Source of the DNA: Haliotis asinina
Taxonomy: Eukaryota > Mollusca > Gastropoda > Lepetellida > Haliotidae
DNA: 64,000 nt
Assembly: GCF_037392515.1 (NCBI RefSeq)
Contig: NC_090291.1
Coordinates: 1,886,501-1,950,500 of the forward strand
Direction of reading: 5' to 3'
How positions within the stretch are numbered: the stretch's first letter is position 1; every line of letters begins with the position of its first letter. Below are positions 24,301-36,420 of the stretch, one piece after another. The translations under genes were made by a program, and so were the position numbers. The notes under the pieces were generated by a model. The model was given only the letters and a program-made list of their open reading frames with translations. It had not been told where the DNA came from and ran no database searches.

Positions 24301-27300
24301 TGTAGCATTGCTGTCATCAGATTTTTCCTAGAATTCTTTTTCCTGTCAATCAGAAATGTTAATAAAAACACAACACTATCAACTTTTCTAAAATTAATAG
24401 AGAGAGCAATTTGTGACGTTAGAACCTTATGTGTGTAACAAACATTTGGTCAATCTAGCAAGTTTAAGAGGATTACAGACTCAAAAATGCATGAAACTAC
24501 ATTGTTTCTGGGATGGAGCATTTGCACATAGATCCGGGTTCAATTCGCCACGAGTGAAGTCCATTTCTGGTGTCCCCTGCAGTCATATTGCTGGAATATT
24601 GCTAAAAGTGGCATAAAACCAAACTCACTCACTCACTAAAGAGTTTCATGATGGAAATAACTAACAAATGCCTAATAAATATGCACAACCACTTCTGAAG
24701 GATCAGACAGTCATGAATTGCTACACTGTATGTTCCCCTCACCTGCGTCCCAGAGGTCCCGAGCTGGTTTCCGAGCTGTCCTGATGACTGGCAGCTCCTT
24801 GCAACAACACGCCAACAGCCGACTCAACTGAAGAAAAAGCAGCAACAGCTCTAACAGAGATTTCACAAAATACATGAATAAGACAAACACAAAAACCTGC
24901 AGGCCTCTCCATTGCATCAAATAGAGGCAAGTGTATGAAGGGGGAGGTAACTCTTTAAGACAATGACAACAGTATAGAAATCCAAATCTGTATGCACTCA
25001 CTCACCTCGATATATCCGTTTGCCGTGTTCTCCAGGTTACAGAGGTAGTCCCAGTCCTTGATGTTCACCAGGAACGCTGTGCACTCCTCCAACACCTCCT
25101 CACTGGGCTGGATTTCTGAATCACACAAATACACAACATAACATCAACCAATATACTTGTTACCCATACTCCTCCATCCAGTGGTAAACTAAAACAGAAG
25201 GAAGCTACTGGAACAGGGTTACTTAAGAGTAGTTTCACAGCAATAATGTACATAGTGCTATTCAGTAATAACAGGCAACAACATCATGGCGGGGAGCACC
25301 AGAAATGGGCTTCACACAATGTACCTATGTGAGAAAACAAACCCCAGGTTCGACCTGAGCGAAGGGTTTAACTTTAACCACACGGCTGCCCCCAAATCTC
25401 CTGAGTGAGAGAGAGGGTGGGCAAGTGAGGAAACAGCTCACCCTGGCCGAGTCTGATGGTGGTGAGACAGGTCTTGGTTTTCTTGACGAGGTCCTGAAGC
25501 GTGGAGCCCTCTCCAAATGTCTGGTTGAGATCATACTGCCGGAGGTCAGCCAGCAGGGATTGCCAGCGCACATGTTTAGACAGGACATAGGACAAATCAC
25601 TGACCACGGAGTCCGCCACAGCAAACAGCTGACGTGCTCGGTCAAATATCTGGATAAGGAATAATCACAGTAAGAGGTCTGGACTCAGTGGAGATGTCAG
25701 TGCTTTACATGTCGATGACAGTACATCAATCTACAGTTTTACATGTACATTGATCTACAGATTTACATGTAAAATTGTTAGCTCATGTATCATGCTTACT
25801 ATGCCAAAATATGACACCTATCATCTTTCATCATTTATCAGGTGATTATTTACGAAACAGAAAGGCACCTATTTCAGATTTTTGTCAACATGGAGGAGTT
25901 TAGATAAACAGACACAGGGGAAGTTATCTAACATTTTTAAAAAAAACTGACGTGACATGAAATGACAAACAGTGGGACCGTGAGTTCAAAAGGCATCTCT
26001 TTATAATACATGGACGTTCCACTTGTTTCATGTTAGTATTAGCATCCACACTGAAATGTCACATAAAACAAAGAAGCTGTATATCCACAGAACTATCTCC
26101 CTTGTTCATTGCACCAACTTCCAATGCCACAAAAAGGGCATCATTGAACACTGACCTTGACATAGTACTCACCTTGACCTCCATACAGTGTCTTGCCTTA
26201 GCCACAAGGACATAGATAAATGGTTTCTGCATTCCATGGTGATTCAGGCCATCAATAAGCTGTCGGATCTCACGAGGAACTTTCCACTAGAAGTAACCAT
26301 GATGATAGAGTCTCAGATAAGAACCATGCTAAAGATGATTAAATTGTAAAAACATCGATAGAGAGAGAAACAGCAGTCCAGTGGCTGTGATGACAAATGT
26401 AACACAGATGGTCTGCCATTTTCTGCAGCTTCCTAAGTACTACAAACATTACTAATGAAAGAACAAGCAGTACAGACAAGACAGATGTGTACACAACATA
26501 GATATTTCCTTATGAACATAACGTAACAACAGTAGAACAGGACTGGATATTTCCATGACAACACTGAGGGAGTCATCAAGTGCAGATGCCTACCTTATCG
26601 TTGAACTGTACAAACTGTGGGTAACGCCAGTTTCTGTTTCCATGAAGGTCATTCACAACATCCCGCAGCAGGCCAGGGTCGTACAAGGTCAACAGTTTCC
26701 CCTCAAGGTCACTCAAATTATACGTTGGTTCTGTTTGAGGGGAATACATGATAAAATGCTTACGAAGTCACACGTCACATGTATAAAATCTGAAAAATTA
26801 GCTATCTGTATCAGCAAAATTCATCGCCATGAGCACATAACCATACTTCATACTCATGCTATTCTGTCCAATACTTTGGATGACAGAATTTCACATAAAC
26901 CTGACCCTTTCTTTAAGTACTTAAGATTCCATTTCCAAAGACACCTGATTATAAAGATAGATTCATCTTGCATGAAATGATACAACACATTCCATATAAT
27001 CTCGAAGCTTCATTAATCAAAGCTACTAGACTCAGCAAAGTGGTGATCAAGTGTTAACGCTGACCCTACCTGCAAAAACAGAGTTATCCTGCCCTGTTGA
27101 TCTATACAGTATACTTGAATCAAACAAACAAAAGGACCACTTAGTCTTACTTAAAAACTAAAAACCCCAAACGCTTCAGTACATGCATCAGTGTGTTCTA
27201 GCCATAAGTTTACTGTGTATGCACTATTAAGTTCATGTCTTAACTCGCTGCTCTGTATTTATGCAATGATGCACATTTTTTATGAAAGACAGAAAATAAA

Positions 27301-30300
27301 AGGATTTAACTGTACCATAAAGATCAATAATAAGAACTGACAACAATTAGTGGCATGAAGAGAAAGAAATTCTATGGACTGACAACTTCTTTGTGGTAAT
27401 TGTAGTTATCAATCCATACAATCTGTTCCTCAACATCCTACCAGCTGATAATTGATAGACATTAATGAAATGGTTGCTGGGACATGAGGCACTGATGAGA
27501 CCCACCCCTTGATGACTGGAAGCTGGCAGAAGATCCCCCTGGGTCCTCAGAATCAAAGTCCTCCAAGTACATCTGCTCCCCCTCGTCCCCCAGCGCCATG
27601 TCCATACACTCCTCCTTGTCGAAGTATGTGGCCAGCTCACTGCCTAACACAGCATTGGTAAAGCCTGATTCCGGCTCCGCCAACTCTATCAGATGCTGAA
27701 TAAAACACTTCAGGTTGGCTGTCTGAGAGAATGAGGCATCTTTCATAGCCCTGCTAATTGTCATCACTAGAAACATTGTCACACTTTGGTCAGTCTTCTC
27801 TAGTGCAAACAGCACCGGTGACATCAGCGCCTTCCCCTCCATCACGCCGCGGACAACGTTACATATGCACACCTTGGTATATAACAGTTCACATCCCTTC
27901 CCTGCGTGAAGGATGTCATCTTCAAGACTGGACCGATACAAAACGCTCAGTTCCTGGCTGACGTTATCTTCAAGGAGAATGTCAATCAGGCCTTCAAAGT
28001 TTTTCTTCCTTGAGTTTTCAGCTCGTTGAAAGATGCTGAGCTTGTGGGAATCTGTTACAATCCCTAGCAGTGAGGAGCAGCTGATGAGGTAGCCACGGAG
28101 TCGGGCAGTGTCTATACTGATGTAGATATGTTCCTTAAGCTGAAAGGAAATGCAAAGTAACAGAATGTTCCTCCTGAAACCATGGTAGGTAAACACCAGA
28201 CAATCAAGTGTTCATTAAAGAATCAATACAAGCATAGTATCAGCATATGTATATCAGTATTGGTATTAGTACAAGTACAATATCAGTATAAGTATCAGTA
28301 CAAACATAGTATCAGTACAAATATCAGTACTAGTACAGCATCAGCACAAATAGCAGTACAAATAGCAGTACAGGTACAGTATCATTACACACCATACTGT
28401 ATCCAGTTGTATTTTCCAGGTAGGTGTGTAACAGCAACTGTTATCATTTGGATTACACTGAGAATCAAAACACCCGCACCATGTGCCGTCTTCTGACCGA
28501 TACTTCCTCCACTTCTCCACAGAGAAGGCATATATATGAAGCGGTGCCATTATTCCCATATACAATCAAGAATCTTGTAGATACTGACATTAGGGTAGGA
28601 CGGATTTACCTAGCAGCAAACCCTGACCCGAAATCTTATAAGGCTGAACAAAATAGAAACATCAGGTTGAAGTCGGTGATTTGACAGCAGCTGAAGGACA
28701 TGTTTATCAAACATAACATCAGACACTGTATGTTTCACTATGACTGTCTCACCTTGGCATGGATAGTTTGGCACTGGGTAAACAGTTCGTAGGCTCTCTT
28801 GTACTCCTTTTGGTGGAACAGAACACAGCCCAGGTCATAGCACACCTGCAAGCAGTGTTGTGAGATCACCATGACGTCAAAAGCATCACTAATCTCTGTT
28901 GCCAAGTACATACCATAGACTTTGCAATACTTATAAACAGGTGACGGTACAGGTTGACACTGAAAGACAATCAGCTCCTTCTGAGCGGAGTCAAAACCAT
29001 AGTTTACTGTGCAGCCTGGGGATTGTAAAATGCCTATATAAGGTTAACAGACACAGCTGCGCACTATTAACAACACAAACAACATCAAATCTTGCAAAAA
29101 AATATACTTTGGCAAAAGTTGCAAATATTTGTTAAAAGATCTGCTTCCATCTCTGAGTGAATGAGTGTGTGTGTTTGGGTGGGCTGGTGCGGAAACAACA
29201 GAGTGTGGGAGTTTAGTTTGATGCCATCTTCAGCAATATTCCAGCAATATCACAGCAGGGGAGAGCAGAAATGGGCTTCACACATTGTACCCGAGTGGGG
29301 AAATGAACCCGGGTCATTAGCGTTAAACATGACGAACAACTGCTTTAACAACTGCCCCTCTTCGGCATCAAGAAAGTCACAACATGGAAAACATGGATGG
29401 ATGGAAAAACAAACTAGTACATGAGCTGAGTAAAATACAGCAACTTCCTCAACCTCTCACCTGGCAGCGGACCTCCTCAGGGGGAATAACTCTGCCTTGG
29501 TTCCAGTCATACTCCACTTCGGTATTCTCACTTGGGACGTTGAAGCAGTTTGGGGTTGGCATGGACAGCGTCTTGTTTGTCTGCAGGAACCGCTCAAGCA
29601 TCTGGATTGAAGTGGACAACTCACTCTTGAGCTATAACAACAGAGAGAGAAACATTTCACACCATCAGACTTGTACGACATGGGGTTTACTGGCAGCAGG
29701 GAGCTACTCTCCCCATGGTGTTGAGTTGAATTGAGTTAAATTTAGGATGCAAGTGAAGAGTACTGCACCACGAACATGCAGAATATGGATGATATCAACT
29801 TGAAAAGTCTCAACTTCGATAAGATGTTCATCCTGTTTGAGACAAAACCTTAACTGAAATCATGAAATTTCACACTTCTATTCTTGCTTATCGATTATTT
29901 CTACATAAAGTGCTGTTAATCATTAAGAAAGTAATTGTGGCTTGGTAATCAGTCATATGGAAATCAACACCCAGTTAAATCGAGTTACCAGAGAAATATC
30001 ACAGTTGTCATGACGTGTCATGACATGTCATGACTCCTTTCAAACTCGGTTCTGGTCCCAAAGTATTTGAGTCCAGAAATGTTAATTATGTAATTTTCTG
30101 TATAAAATCGATAACCGTCCTCGTCAGGCGATGAACCAGAGAGTGACAAGCATGGCTGGTCATGTGACCGGATTGTTGGGAAAAGGAGGATTCTGGTGGG
30201 AGGGTGTTTTGTTCATCCACTTCAGTTAGAAGGGAACTTCAAGGGATTTCAAGTGTTCCACTATCTTCATAAAGAGGGAGGAGATAAGCATGAGAAGAGA

Positions 30301-33300
30301 GGAGAGCATGAGTCAAGAAAAGTGAAAGTCAATGTTGCTGTTACCATAAAAAATTGTCTTCCCATAAGTGGAGATGACACTTGTCAGTGCCACCATTAAC
30401 AATGACATGAACATGACGAGGGCAGTGCAACACTTACCCCAGTACAAATAGCTTCTGTGGCTGCAGCACAGGCCTCCACTGGGTCGATCTGGTCAGCCCT
30501 ATAGACCAATAGCAGTCAGCATTAGTTGGGTTCAAGATGACCAGCTCATAAAGAACATGATTACACAATACCAAGGAAGTGGTCAAATGTAACATGTTAT
30601 ATTTGAGATTACCCTTTCTTAATAAAGTAGAGATCCCAGTACACTTTGTATTGAGTCCCATCTGGGATTCGAACCCCCACCCTCATAGGCAGGCACCTGA
30701 TTGCCAGCACACAAAGTCTAACCTGCTCAGCGACTGAGACTTCCACAAGTTGCTGACTTTGTGTGCTGGTGATTAGATGCCCGACTCTGAGGGTGTGGGT
30801 TCGAATCCCAGATGAGACTCAACCCAATGAAAGTACAAGAATATGTCAGCCTGATACTCACATGGTGAAGACATGCTGTCGGACGGGTCTTGAGGGGAAG
30901 CTGTCTTTCACAACTGACTGCACACACCTTTAGACAATCAACAACGGCAATCAAGTTTTGTCATTAGCTGAGATTAGAACATTATGTTAAATTCTCAAAT
31001 ACTGACATTCTATTTCAAATCTTCTGACATAATCTGACTTAAGATTTGTTTCTTATTTAATGACGCACTCAGCAGTATTTCAGCTATATGCTGACAGTCT
31101 GTAAATAATTGAACCTGGACCAGATAATACAGTGATCAACAGCAAAGTATTGACCTACACCACTGGCATATGACATGTGGCAACCACATCTTACCACTTC
31201 ATCCCATTAGCAGCCTCCCACAACAAGCATGGTTTGTTAAAGACCAATTCTACCCTGCACCTAACTTTTCAAAGGTGTACAGCCACATGAAGGTGTACAC
31301 ACCATCTGGGGAAAAGGTGTACAGCCAAATGAAGGTGTACACACCATTCGGGGCAAAGGTGTACAGCCACATGAAGGTGTACACACCATCCGGGGCAAAG
31401 GTGTACAGCCACATGAAGGTGTACTCACCATCCGGGGCAAAGGTGTACAGCCACATGAAGGTGTACACACCATCTGGGACAAAGGTGTACAGCCACATGA
31501 AGGTGTACACACCATCTGGGACAACGGTGTACAGCCACATGAAGGTGTACTCACCATCTGGGGCAAAGGTGTACAGCCACATGAAGGTGTACTCACCATC
31601 TGGGGCAAAGGTGTACAGCCACATGAAGGTGTACTCACCATCTGGGGCAAAGGTGTACAGCCACATGAAGGTGTACTCACCATCTGGGACAAAGGTGTAC
31701 CACTACATGAAGTTTTACTCACCATGTTTTACAAAAGTGAACAGCCACATGAAGGTGTACTCACCATCTGTGATACAGGTGTACAGCAAAGGCGGCAGTG
31801 TCAGACAAGGATGCAATGTCAGGGTCCTTCATTCCGTCCAGCCTCTCCCCCAGGGTCATCTTCAGCAGGTCCAGCATGAGAGACTTGGACACAGGAAGCG
31901 GGACACTGAGCCAGGGGAGATAATCCATCAGTACTCATACCCTTAACGTCACATCAAAGTCGGTAAATGCTATTCTCATAATTGTCTTTTTTATAAAATG
32001 AATATACAGAAAATGATAACATATCATGTGGATACACTGACCTGTTCATGATTAGGTACATAACAATAATTTAAATGGAAATTAATATTAAGAATTCCAA
32101 TGATTAACTCATCAACATGATCTTCCAAAAGCATAAAAACAAACTTTTTTTAAAAAAAAATGTTTTTAAGGCACATTTGAAGGAATCAAGGTATGTTGTT
32201 CAAGTTTCGAGTGGCAGTGGCTGATTCTATAGTGTTGCAGCTCTATAACTAAAAGAACGGAAACCAAAGGCCTTTTGTTTGTGTCTTGCGATGACCAATA
32301 TATGTTGATCGGCTGACCTCGATGAAGCATGTTTGGTCACCAACTTGTTGAGGTAGTCAGGAGCAGTTTCACAATAGCACTGGTGGGCCTGACTTAAGAT
32401 TTTGTATTGTGCTCTGGTTCTAATGGGTAACTAGTGTAAGGCTCATAAAACTGGTGAGAAATGATCTCTTTTGGACACTTTGTTGACAATGCAAACTACT
32501 GAGTTTTGTACTCTTTGTAGTTTTGAGATGAGTGTTTCCGGTAATCCACAATAGGCACTGTTGCAATAATCTAACTTCAATAGCACTAACATTGTTAAGG
32601 AACTTCTGATGTTGCTGACATTTCTTAGCTGAAAATAGCAAGCCTTGAAGATATTGTCAATGTGTGTCTTTAAAGTAAGTTCCCAATCTAGGTGAAGTCC
32701 AAGGTCTTTAACACTGTAGAAAAATGGTATGATGGAATTGTATACTTGGATTGCAGTTTCTGTGATTCATGATCAAAATTGTGAGCTACGAACAAGCGAT
32801 GCTTCAGTTTTTCCTTCATTCAATGTCAACATATGAGAATTCATTCAGTTCTTTATATCCATAAGAACAGAATATCTGACATGGCAGCATAAGCAAGGGA
32901 CATCACTGTAGACAGACCTATTCCACATAACTGGTCAACAGTCTAGAACTCATACATACAACTCCTAAAACTAGCTGAACACAATTAAAAATCATTTCGA
33001 TAATGATGTTCAGAAGTTTCAAATAAGTTGAATGATATAAGTTGTTGCTACAAGTTGGAACGTGAGAATGCACCTTTAACAAACACATTATGCCACAAAA
33101 CCCACTTACACGAATCAGCTTTTACGGGCAGTTATATATAACAGTGGCTGTGACCCTTACATCATCAAAATAATGAACTGTCAACAATGAAGCATATCTG
33201 TCAAAATAATTTTCTTTACCATTCTTTATGTTTAAATTATAAATTCTTTAATACACAAAGAATAAATCCTCAAATACATGTATCTATTTGAATGTACAGA

Positions 33301-36300
33301 GCGATGTGTTTGCGTAGGTTATTGCTCTGAGTATAAACCATTGTTAAGTTACCATGGTTACATAAGAACAGTGCAGATCCTCAAGTGTATTTTCAAAAAC
33401 ATATGAAATGTGACAAATTGGGTTAACATGCTACGTGTGAACAGGTGTCACAACAACCACCTGTGTAATTAGTAGTGTATATATGTCAAAATCAGGCATT
33501 GTCAGTTTTGTTTCAAACAGTCTTCAACAGTATTCACCCCAGAGTGGACCTTAAGAACTGTGTCTAGTCCCGGCAACCAGTGTTTGGTCCCAGCAACCAG
33601 TGTCTGGTCCCGGCAACCAGTGTCTGGTTCCAGCAACCAGTTACTGATCTAATGAGCAGCATCCCATCGGTGAGTTGACAGACAGTCAGACTAGCGCCTC
33701 TTACAACAAGCTTAGGTTACCAGCATTTGTAGCTAGGGGCCAGAACATCATAGGCTGCTAACGTTACAACCCGTCGTAATTCTACAGTTTAACATAGGTT
33801 TACAAATGCTGCAGTGCCATGAATGTTTTGTGGATCGGGACCCTGACCAGCATAATTTGCTGGAGAGTAGATCAGTTGCTGGAGACCTGAGCAGCAAGCT
33901 GCTGGAGACCATTTCTAACACAGAATACTCACAGGATAGTATAAGAAAAACACTATGCTCAACATCAACAGAATTAGTGCAGGGGCTTACACAGTGATTC
34001 TCAATGCTCCACTACGTCTTTTAGTTTGAGAAATGCTGAAGAAATGCAAAAAGTCCAATGACTAAATGTAGAGGGTTATGAGATACTTCTTGAAGTGTGG
34101 TCAACAGTAATGCCGCTGTTTGTAGTTAGTGCACATTAACTGGTTGATGTTATCAGCATAAGACAATCACTCCAAGCTATCTCCAAGTTTGTACATAACT
34201 AAGTACAGGCGAACACTGAAGTTAAGTAGGTACTCACACAAGAACCACACAAGAACATGTGGCCCTCTTCACTGACTCTTGTTTTTGTTTTTCTTGTTTT
34301 TTGCCAAACAGAACAACATTACAACTCATGGCAAGTAAGGATACTAGCAACAAATTATGACCCAGATTTTTTCACTGCCACACACAGCAATATGCCAGCT
34401 AAATGAAAACAATCCACCTCAGACCAGACAATCCAGTGACCATTTTGTCAAAAAATATTCATGTTATCAGGCATGACTGAGTGAGTTATTATCATGGAGA
34501 GAGGACACCAGCAATGGGCATCACACACTGTACCCATGTGGAATCAAACCTAGGTCTTTGTCAGAGACTGGATAGGGTGGATTATCATCATGCTTGGAGG
34601 ATTTTACAAGGTGCTTTAATCACCTTTTTGAAGGTGTCAGAGTCATTTCACAGAGTACCCATATCATCCCATATTAACAATTAGATCTGCTGTCTGGGAT
34701 ACACCCATATCATCTCGTATAAATAATCAGATCGGCTGTCTGGGATATACCCATATCCTCCAATGATAAACAATCAGATCGGACATCTTGGATACACCCA
34801 TATCATCCCGTATAAACAATCAGATCGGACATCTTGGATACACCCATATCATCCCATATAAACAATCAGATCGGCTGTCTGGGATACACCCATATCATCC
34901 CGTATAAACAAGCACATCGGCTGTCTGGGATACAACCATATTGTTTCTGACGCGACTACTGTAGTGAAATGCCTCAGTTGTACATACTAGCAACATGGAT
35001 GATGAATGAATTAAAGCTCTGTCATATCCTACTGTGTACAGAGGCCATCACCTTACCCCTTCTCCAAGATGCTCATATTCCATCGGAGATGTGCAGCTAC
35101 TTTCAGAGCCAGGGTTTTCAGAGCCACAACCTTCTTCAGTTGCTTTGCAGGGATCACCTTCATCGCCTCCTCTAGGTTTTCATCTGGAACAAGCAGGGTG
35201 GATAGAAACTGGGCCATTAAGAAAATATCTGCTCCATGCTGATGATACAAGAAGCACAAATCATCAGTTGTGTGGCCATGTTTGTTGTTGTTTGTAATGT
35301 GAATATAAGGGAAGCATGCACACCCAAAATGTCAAAAGTGACCGAGCCTTGTTTCACACCACTTTTAGCAATATTCCATCCACATCATGGTAGAAATACC
35401 AGAAATGTGCTTCATACATTGTACCAATGTGGTGAATCTAACCCAGGCCATAAGCATAAGAAGTTGGTGCTTAACAAACTAGGCTAGCTACATATTTTGG
35501 GATCAGTTTTACAAATTCAGTGGATTTTCAGCTCCGTGTGAGGCATGTTATTCAATGGTTAGTATATTCATATATTACATATTAAGGTGTGCTGACTGAT
35601 ATTTTCATGCATGTTGTCATGAACAAGACTCCTAAATTCCTTTCCAAATTCATAATGTTGGCATATTCCCTTAGAAAACATGTTATGCATTCTCCATGGA
35701 TGTCCCCATTGAACAAAATTATCAGCATGTTAAAAGACCCGTCCTTACTAAGAGGATTAATGCTGAGCCAACTTAAAGATGACTTTGTTAGAAAACAAGA
35801 ATACATAACAACTGGCCATATAAAGTCATTGGTTGGTGGACACAAAGGTTGACAGACTGACAGATATGACTCAAGACTTCATGATATTTACACGTGAGTG
35901 CGGGCTGATTCTTTCCTGGTTCTGTTTTAACATCAGACTGAGCTCCAAATCCTGGCTTGCCATCAACTTGTTGACTTGGTGGACTGGCTTCACGTGTTAA
36001 CAGAACGTTGCGGAACTCAATCTTTGCTTGTTGCATAAATGTCACAAGCAGCTGCACTGGGCTGGGTTCTGAAAATATACAAAAAATTAAGATTGTTTTA
36101 CAGATAAATAAAATGTCAAGCATGTTGAATGGGACAGAAGTCATTGTTCGAATAATCAGCAATGTTTGAACATGTTGAATGTTTAATTTTGAAAGTTTAC
36201 TACTCATTATTGCTGATGATTGCTGAATCAACCTACTCATATTATTGCCTCCTCCCCAGCTGAAGTGAGTACTGAATGTCTTACCAGGTGTTTCCTGCTG

Positions 36301-36414
36301 CAGGTGATCTTCCAGTAGATTTTCATTGAGGACAAACTCATACCACATGACTGCTGGGAGGGCAATAGGCCCTAGGGACCCACCCCCACGGGAAACTACT
36401 TGACTCTCAGTCAT
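15346..36414 (-). CDS. INTS8: Integrator complex subunit 8, 23 coding exons
   Basis: Integrator processes snRNA 3' ends and ends promoter-proximal transcription in the nucleus; INTS8 helps hold its PP2A phosphatase module. Coding exons, 5' to 3': 36285-36414, 35892-36068, 35057-35183, 31765-31905, 30862-30927, 30438-30498, 29461-29631, 28753-28845, 27506-28139, 26594-26730, 26173-26286, 25442-25649, 25006-25115, 24743-24827, 24074-24204, 22782-22841, 21988-22049, 18103-18221, 17591-17694, 17282-17332, 16762-16900, 16439-16482, 15346-15468. All have GT/AG edges and join in phase to 1028 residues (human about 995). Landmarks: WYEF at 24-27 (human WFEF, reported as needed for PP2A binding), LALKVAAHLRW, RCQVCYDLG, QADIYFAQNQYS (TPR-like, about 866-880), IYRRMMKCCSYLQCHTQVA and the SSNPEE end. 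The ATG lies six bases inside an exon with its own acceptor, so an untranslated exon is upstream. Confidence 0.95.
15535..15755 (-). repeat. SINE-2 copy in INTS8 intron 22
   Basis: It contains acattccagctatatggcag, tctggaccagacaattcagt and ttgcctcttacaacaagc, a reverse-strand member. A gagtgagtgagtgag tail lies just before it at about 15,485-15,520. Confidence 0.75.
18885..19040 (-). repeat. SINE-3, tRNA-like copy in INTS8 intron 17
   Basis: On the reverse strand it reads as a tRNA-like unit: gtggctgagtggggctaaac (A-box region), a variable-arm-like tgactctgagg, then ctcgattcctgg (B-box region). It resembles the pair at 30,580-30,840. It may derive from a Ser- or Leu-type tRNA; the exact parent is not resolved. 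Confidence 0.55.
19148..21252 (-). mobile_element. Fossil retroelement (DIRS-like or other LTR kin), broken
   Basis: On the reverse strand within INTS8 intron 17. A reverse-transcriptase block at about 19,150-19,470 carries the VPKKNS and ASIDLQDAYLHI motifs; the latter is typical of DIRS-type and related retrotransposons. Upstream on the same strand (about 19,600-21,250) lies Ser/Gln-rich, gag-like coding matter. No intact end repeats were recognised, so the borders are those of recognisable coding similarity. It is clearly broken with several breaks, non-functional, and looks moderately old. Confidence 0.6.
22121..22337. repeat. Minisatellite, 35-bp unit, about six copies
   Basis: The unit caaatcaatgattagactac plus tcacaacgccactcc is nearly invariant. 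It lies in INTS8 intron 16, about 70 bases before the exon 17 acceptor (on the gene's strand). Read on the INTS8 strand each unit carries ttgtgagtag, a donor-like string; exon 17's own donor is aa|gtgagtag. The resemblance is short and may be chance. Confidence 0.9.
22381..22640. repeat. Minisatellite, 65-bp unit, four exact copies
   Basis: Four copies (260 bases) start with agtctaatgtcacatatata and end with gacttttcttgataa. There are almost no differences, so the expansion is recent. In INTS8 intron 16, next to the 35-bp array. Confidence 0.95.
24515..24650 (+). repeat. SINE-1 copy in INTS8 intron 14
   Basis: It has a B-box-like ccgggttcaattcgcc, then gtccatttctggtgtcccc and the tail atattgctggaatattgct ending in ctcactcactcac. 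Confidence 0.8.
25283..25410 (-). repeat. SINE-1 copy in INTS8 intron 12
   Basis: Reverse-strand member with caccagaaatgggcttcaca, ccaggttcgacctg and taaccacacggctgcccc. It starts only about 30 bases from the exon 12 donor. Confidence 0.7.
28225..28385. repeat. Simple repeat rich in agtaca/tatcagt
   Basis: Degenerate short tandem repeat (agtacaa, tatcagt) in INTS8 intron 8, close to the exon 9 acceptor. No coding value. Confidence 0.7.
29205..29365 (-). repeat. SINE-1 copy in INTS8 intron 7
   Basis: Reverse-strand member: cagcaatattccagcaatat, gcagaaatgggcttcacac, gggaaatgaacccgggtc and tttaacaactgcccc. Confidence 0.8.
30580..30840. repeat. Two SINE-3 tRNA-like units, head to head
   Basis: The left unit (about 30,580-30,740) is reverse-strand, with gggattcgaaccccca and aacctgctcagcgactgaga. 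The right unit (about 30,736-30,840) is forward, with gactttgtgtgctggtgatt, gactctgagggtgtgg and gttcgaatcccagatgagac. Together they make an imperfect inverted pair in INTS8 intron 5. The GGTTCGAATCCC-like B boxes are well kept. Confidence 0.65.
31060..31255 (-). repeat. SINE-2 copy in INTS8 intron 4
   Basis: It has cactcagcagtatttcagct, gacagtctgtaaataattga and ttcatcccattagcagcc. It directly abuts the 42-bp minisatellite that follows. Confidence 0.75.
31271..31787. repeat. Minisatellite of INTS8 exon 4 donor, 42-bp unit, 12 copies
   Basis: The unit is aaggtgtacagccacatgaa plus ggtgtac(a/t)caccatctggggca. The last unit overlaps the end of INTS8 exon 4, whose edge on the gene strand is cacagatg|gtgagt at 31765/31764. 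The exon's last 22 bases and the first 20 of the intron are therefore copied in every unit. Five or six units keep a full gtgagt donor; the others read gtgtgt. The open frames along the array on both strands reflect the 14-codon unit, not genes. Confidence 0.92.
32200..32870 (-). mobile_element. LINE fragment, CR1/L2-like reverse transcriptase C-terminus
   Basis: Reverse-strand translation gives, in order, LNEGKTE, VKDLGLHLDWELTLKTHI, FQLRNVSNIRSSL, LLKLDYCN, LPETLISKLQRVQN and a degraded LPIRTRAQYKIL. This is the C-terminal reverse-transcriptase/thumb pattern of CR1/L2-type non-LTR elements. It is 5'-truncated, has at least two internal stops and is not active. It lies in INTS8 intron 3. Confidence 0.7.
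33555..33655. repeat. Short tandem repeat, 21-bp unit, about four copies
   Basis: Repeats of tctggtcccggcaaccagtg in INTS8 intron 3, with single-base variants. Confidence 0.8.
34375..34640 (-). repeat. Composite of diverged SINE-2 and SINE-1 copies
   Basis: SINE-2 traces (cacagcaatatgccagct, agaccagacaatccagtga) at 34,375-34,445 are followed by a reverse SINE-1 (gacaccagcaatgggcatca, gtggaatcaaacctaggtc) to about 34,640. Both are in INTS8 intron 3. Confidence 0.55.
34683..34935. repeat. Minisatellite, about 46-bp unit, five to six copies
   Basis: The unit reads gatcggctgtctgggataca plus cccatatcatcccgtataaacaatca, with a few variants. In INTS8 intron 3, about 120 bases past the exon 3 donor. 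Confidence 0.85.
35335..35490 (-). repeat. SINE-1 copy in INTS8 intron 2
   Basis: Reverse-strand, diverged member: cttttagcaatattccatcc, taccagaaatgtgcttcata and ctaacccaggccataagc. Confidence 0.65.
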
Positions 36415-36420
36415 CCTTCT

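Noticed and set aside
26555-26980. 141-codon open frame on the + strand
   Set aside because: It overlaps INTS8 exon 10 on the opposite strand and is a shadow of it.
31170-31946. 258-codon open frame on the + strand
   Set aside because: It is produced by the 42-bp (14-codon) minisatellite at INTS8 exon 4; it lies antisense to the gene and has no domain.
35890-35897. Alternative INTS8 exon 2 donor at cac|gtgtaa
   Set aside because: It would leave the wrong phase for exon 3; the donor two bases on (cgt|gtaaat) joins in frame.
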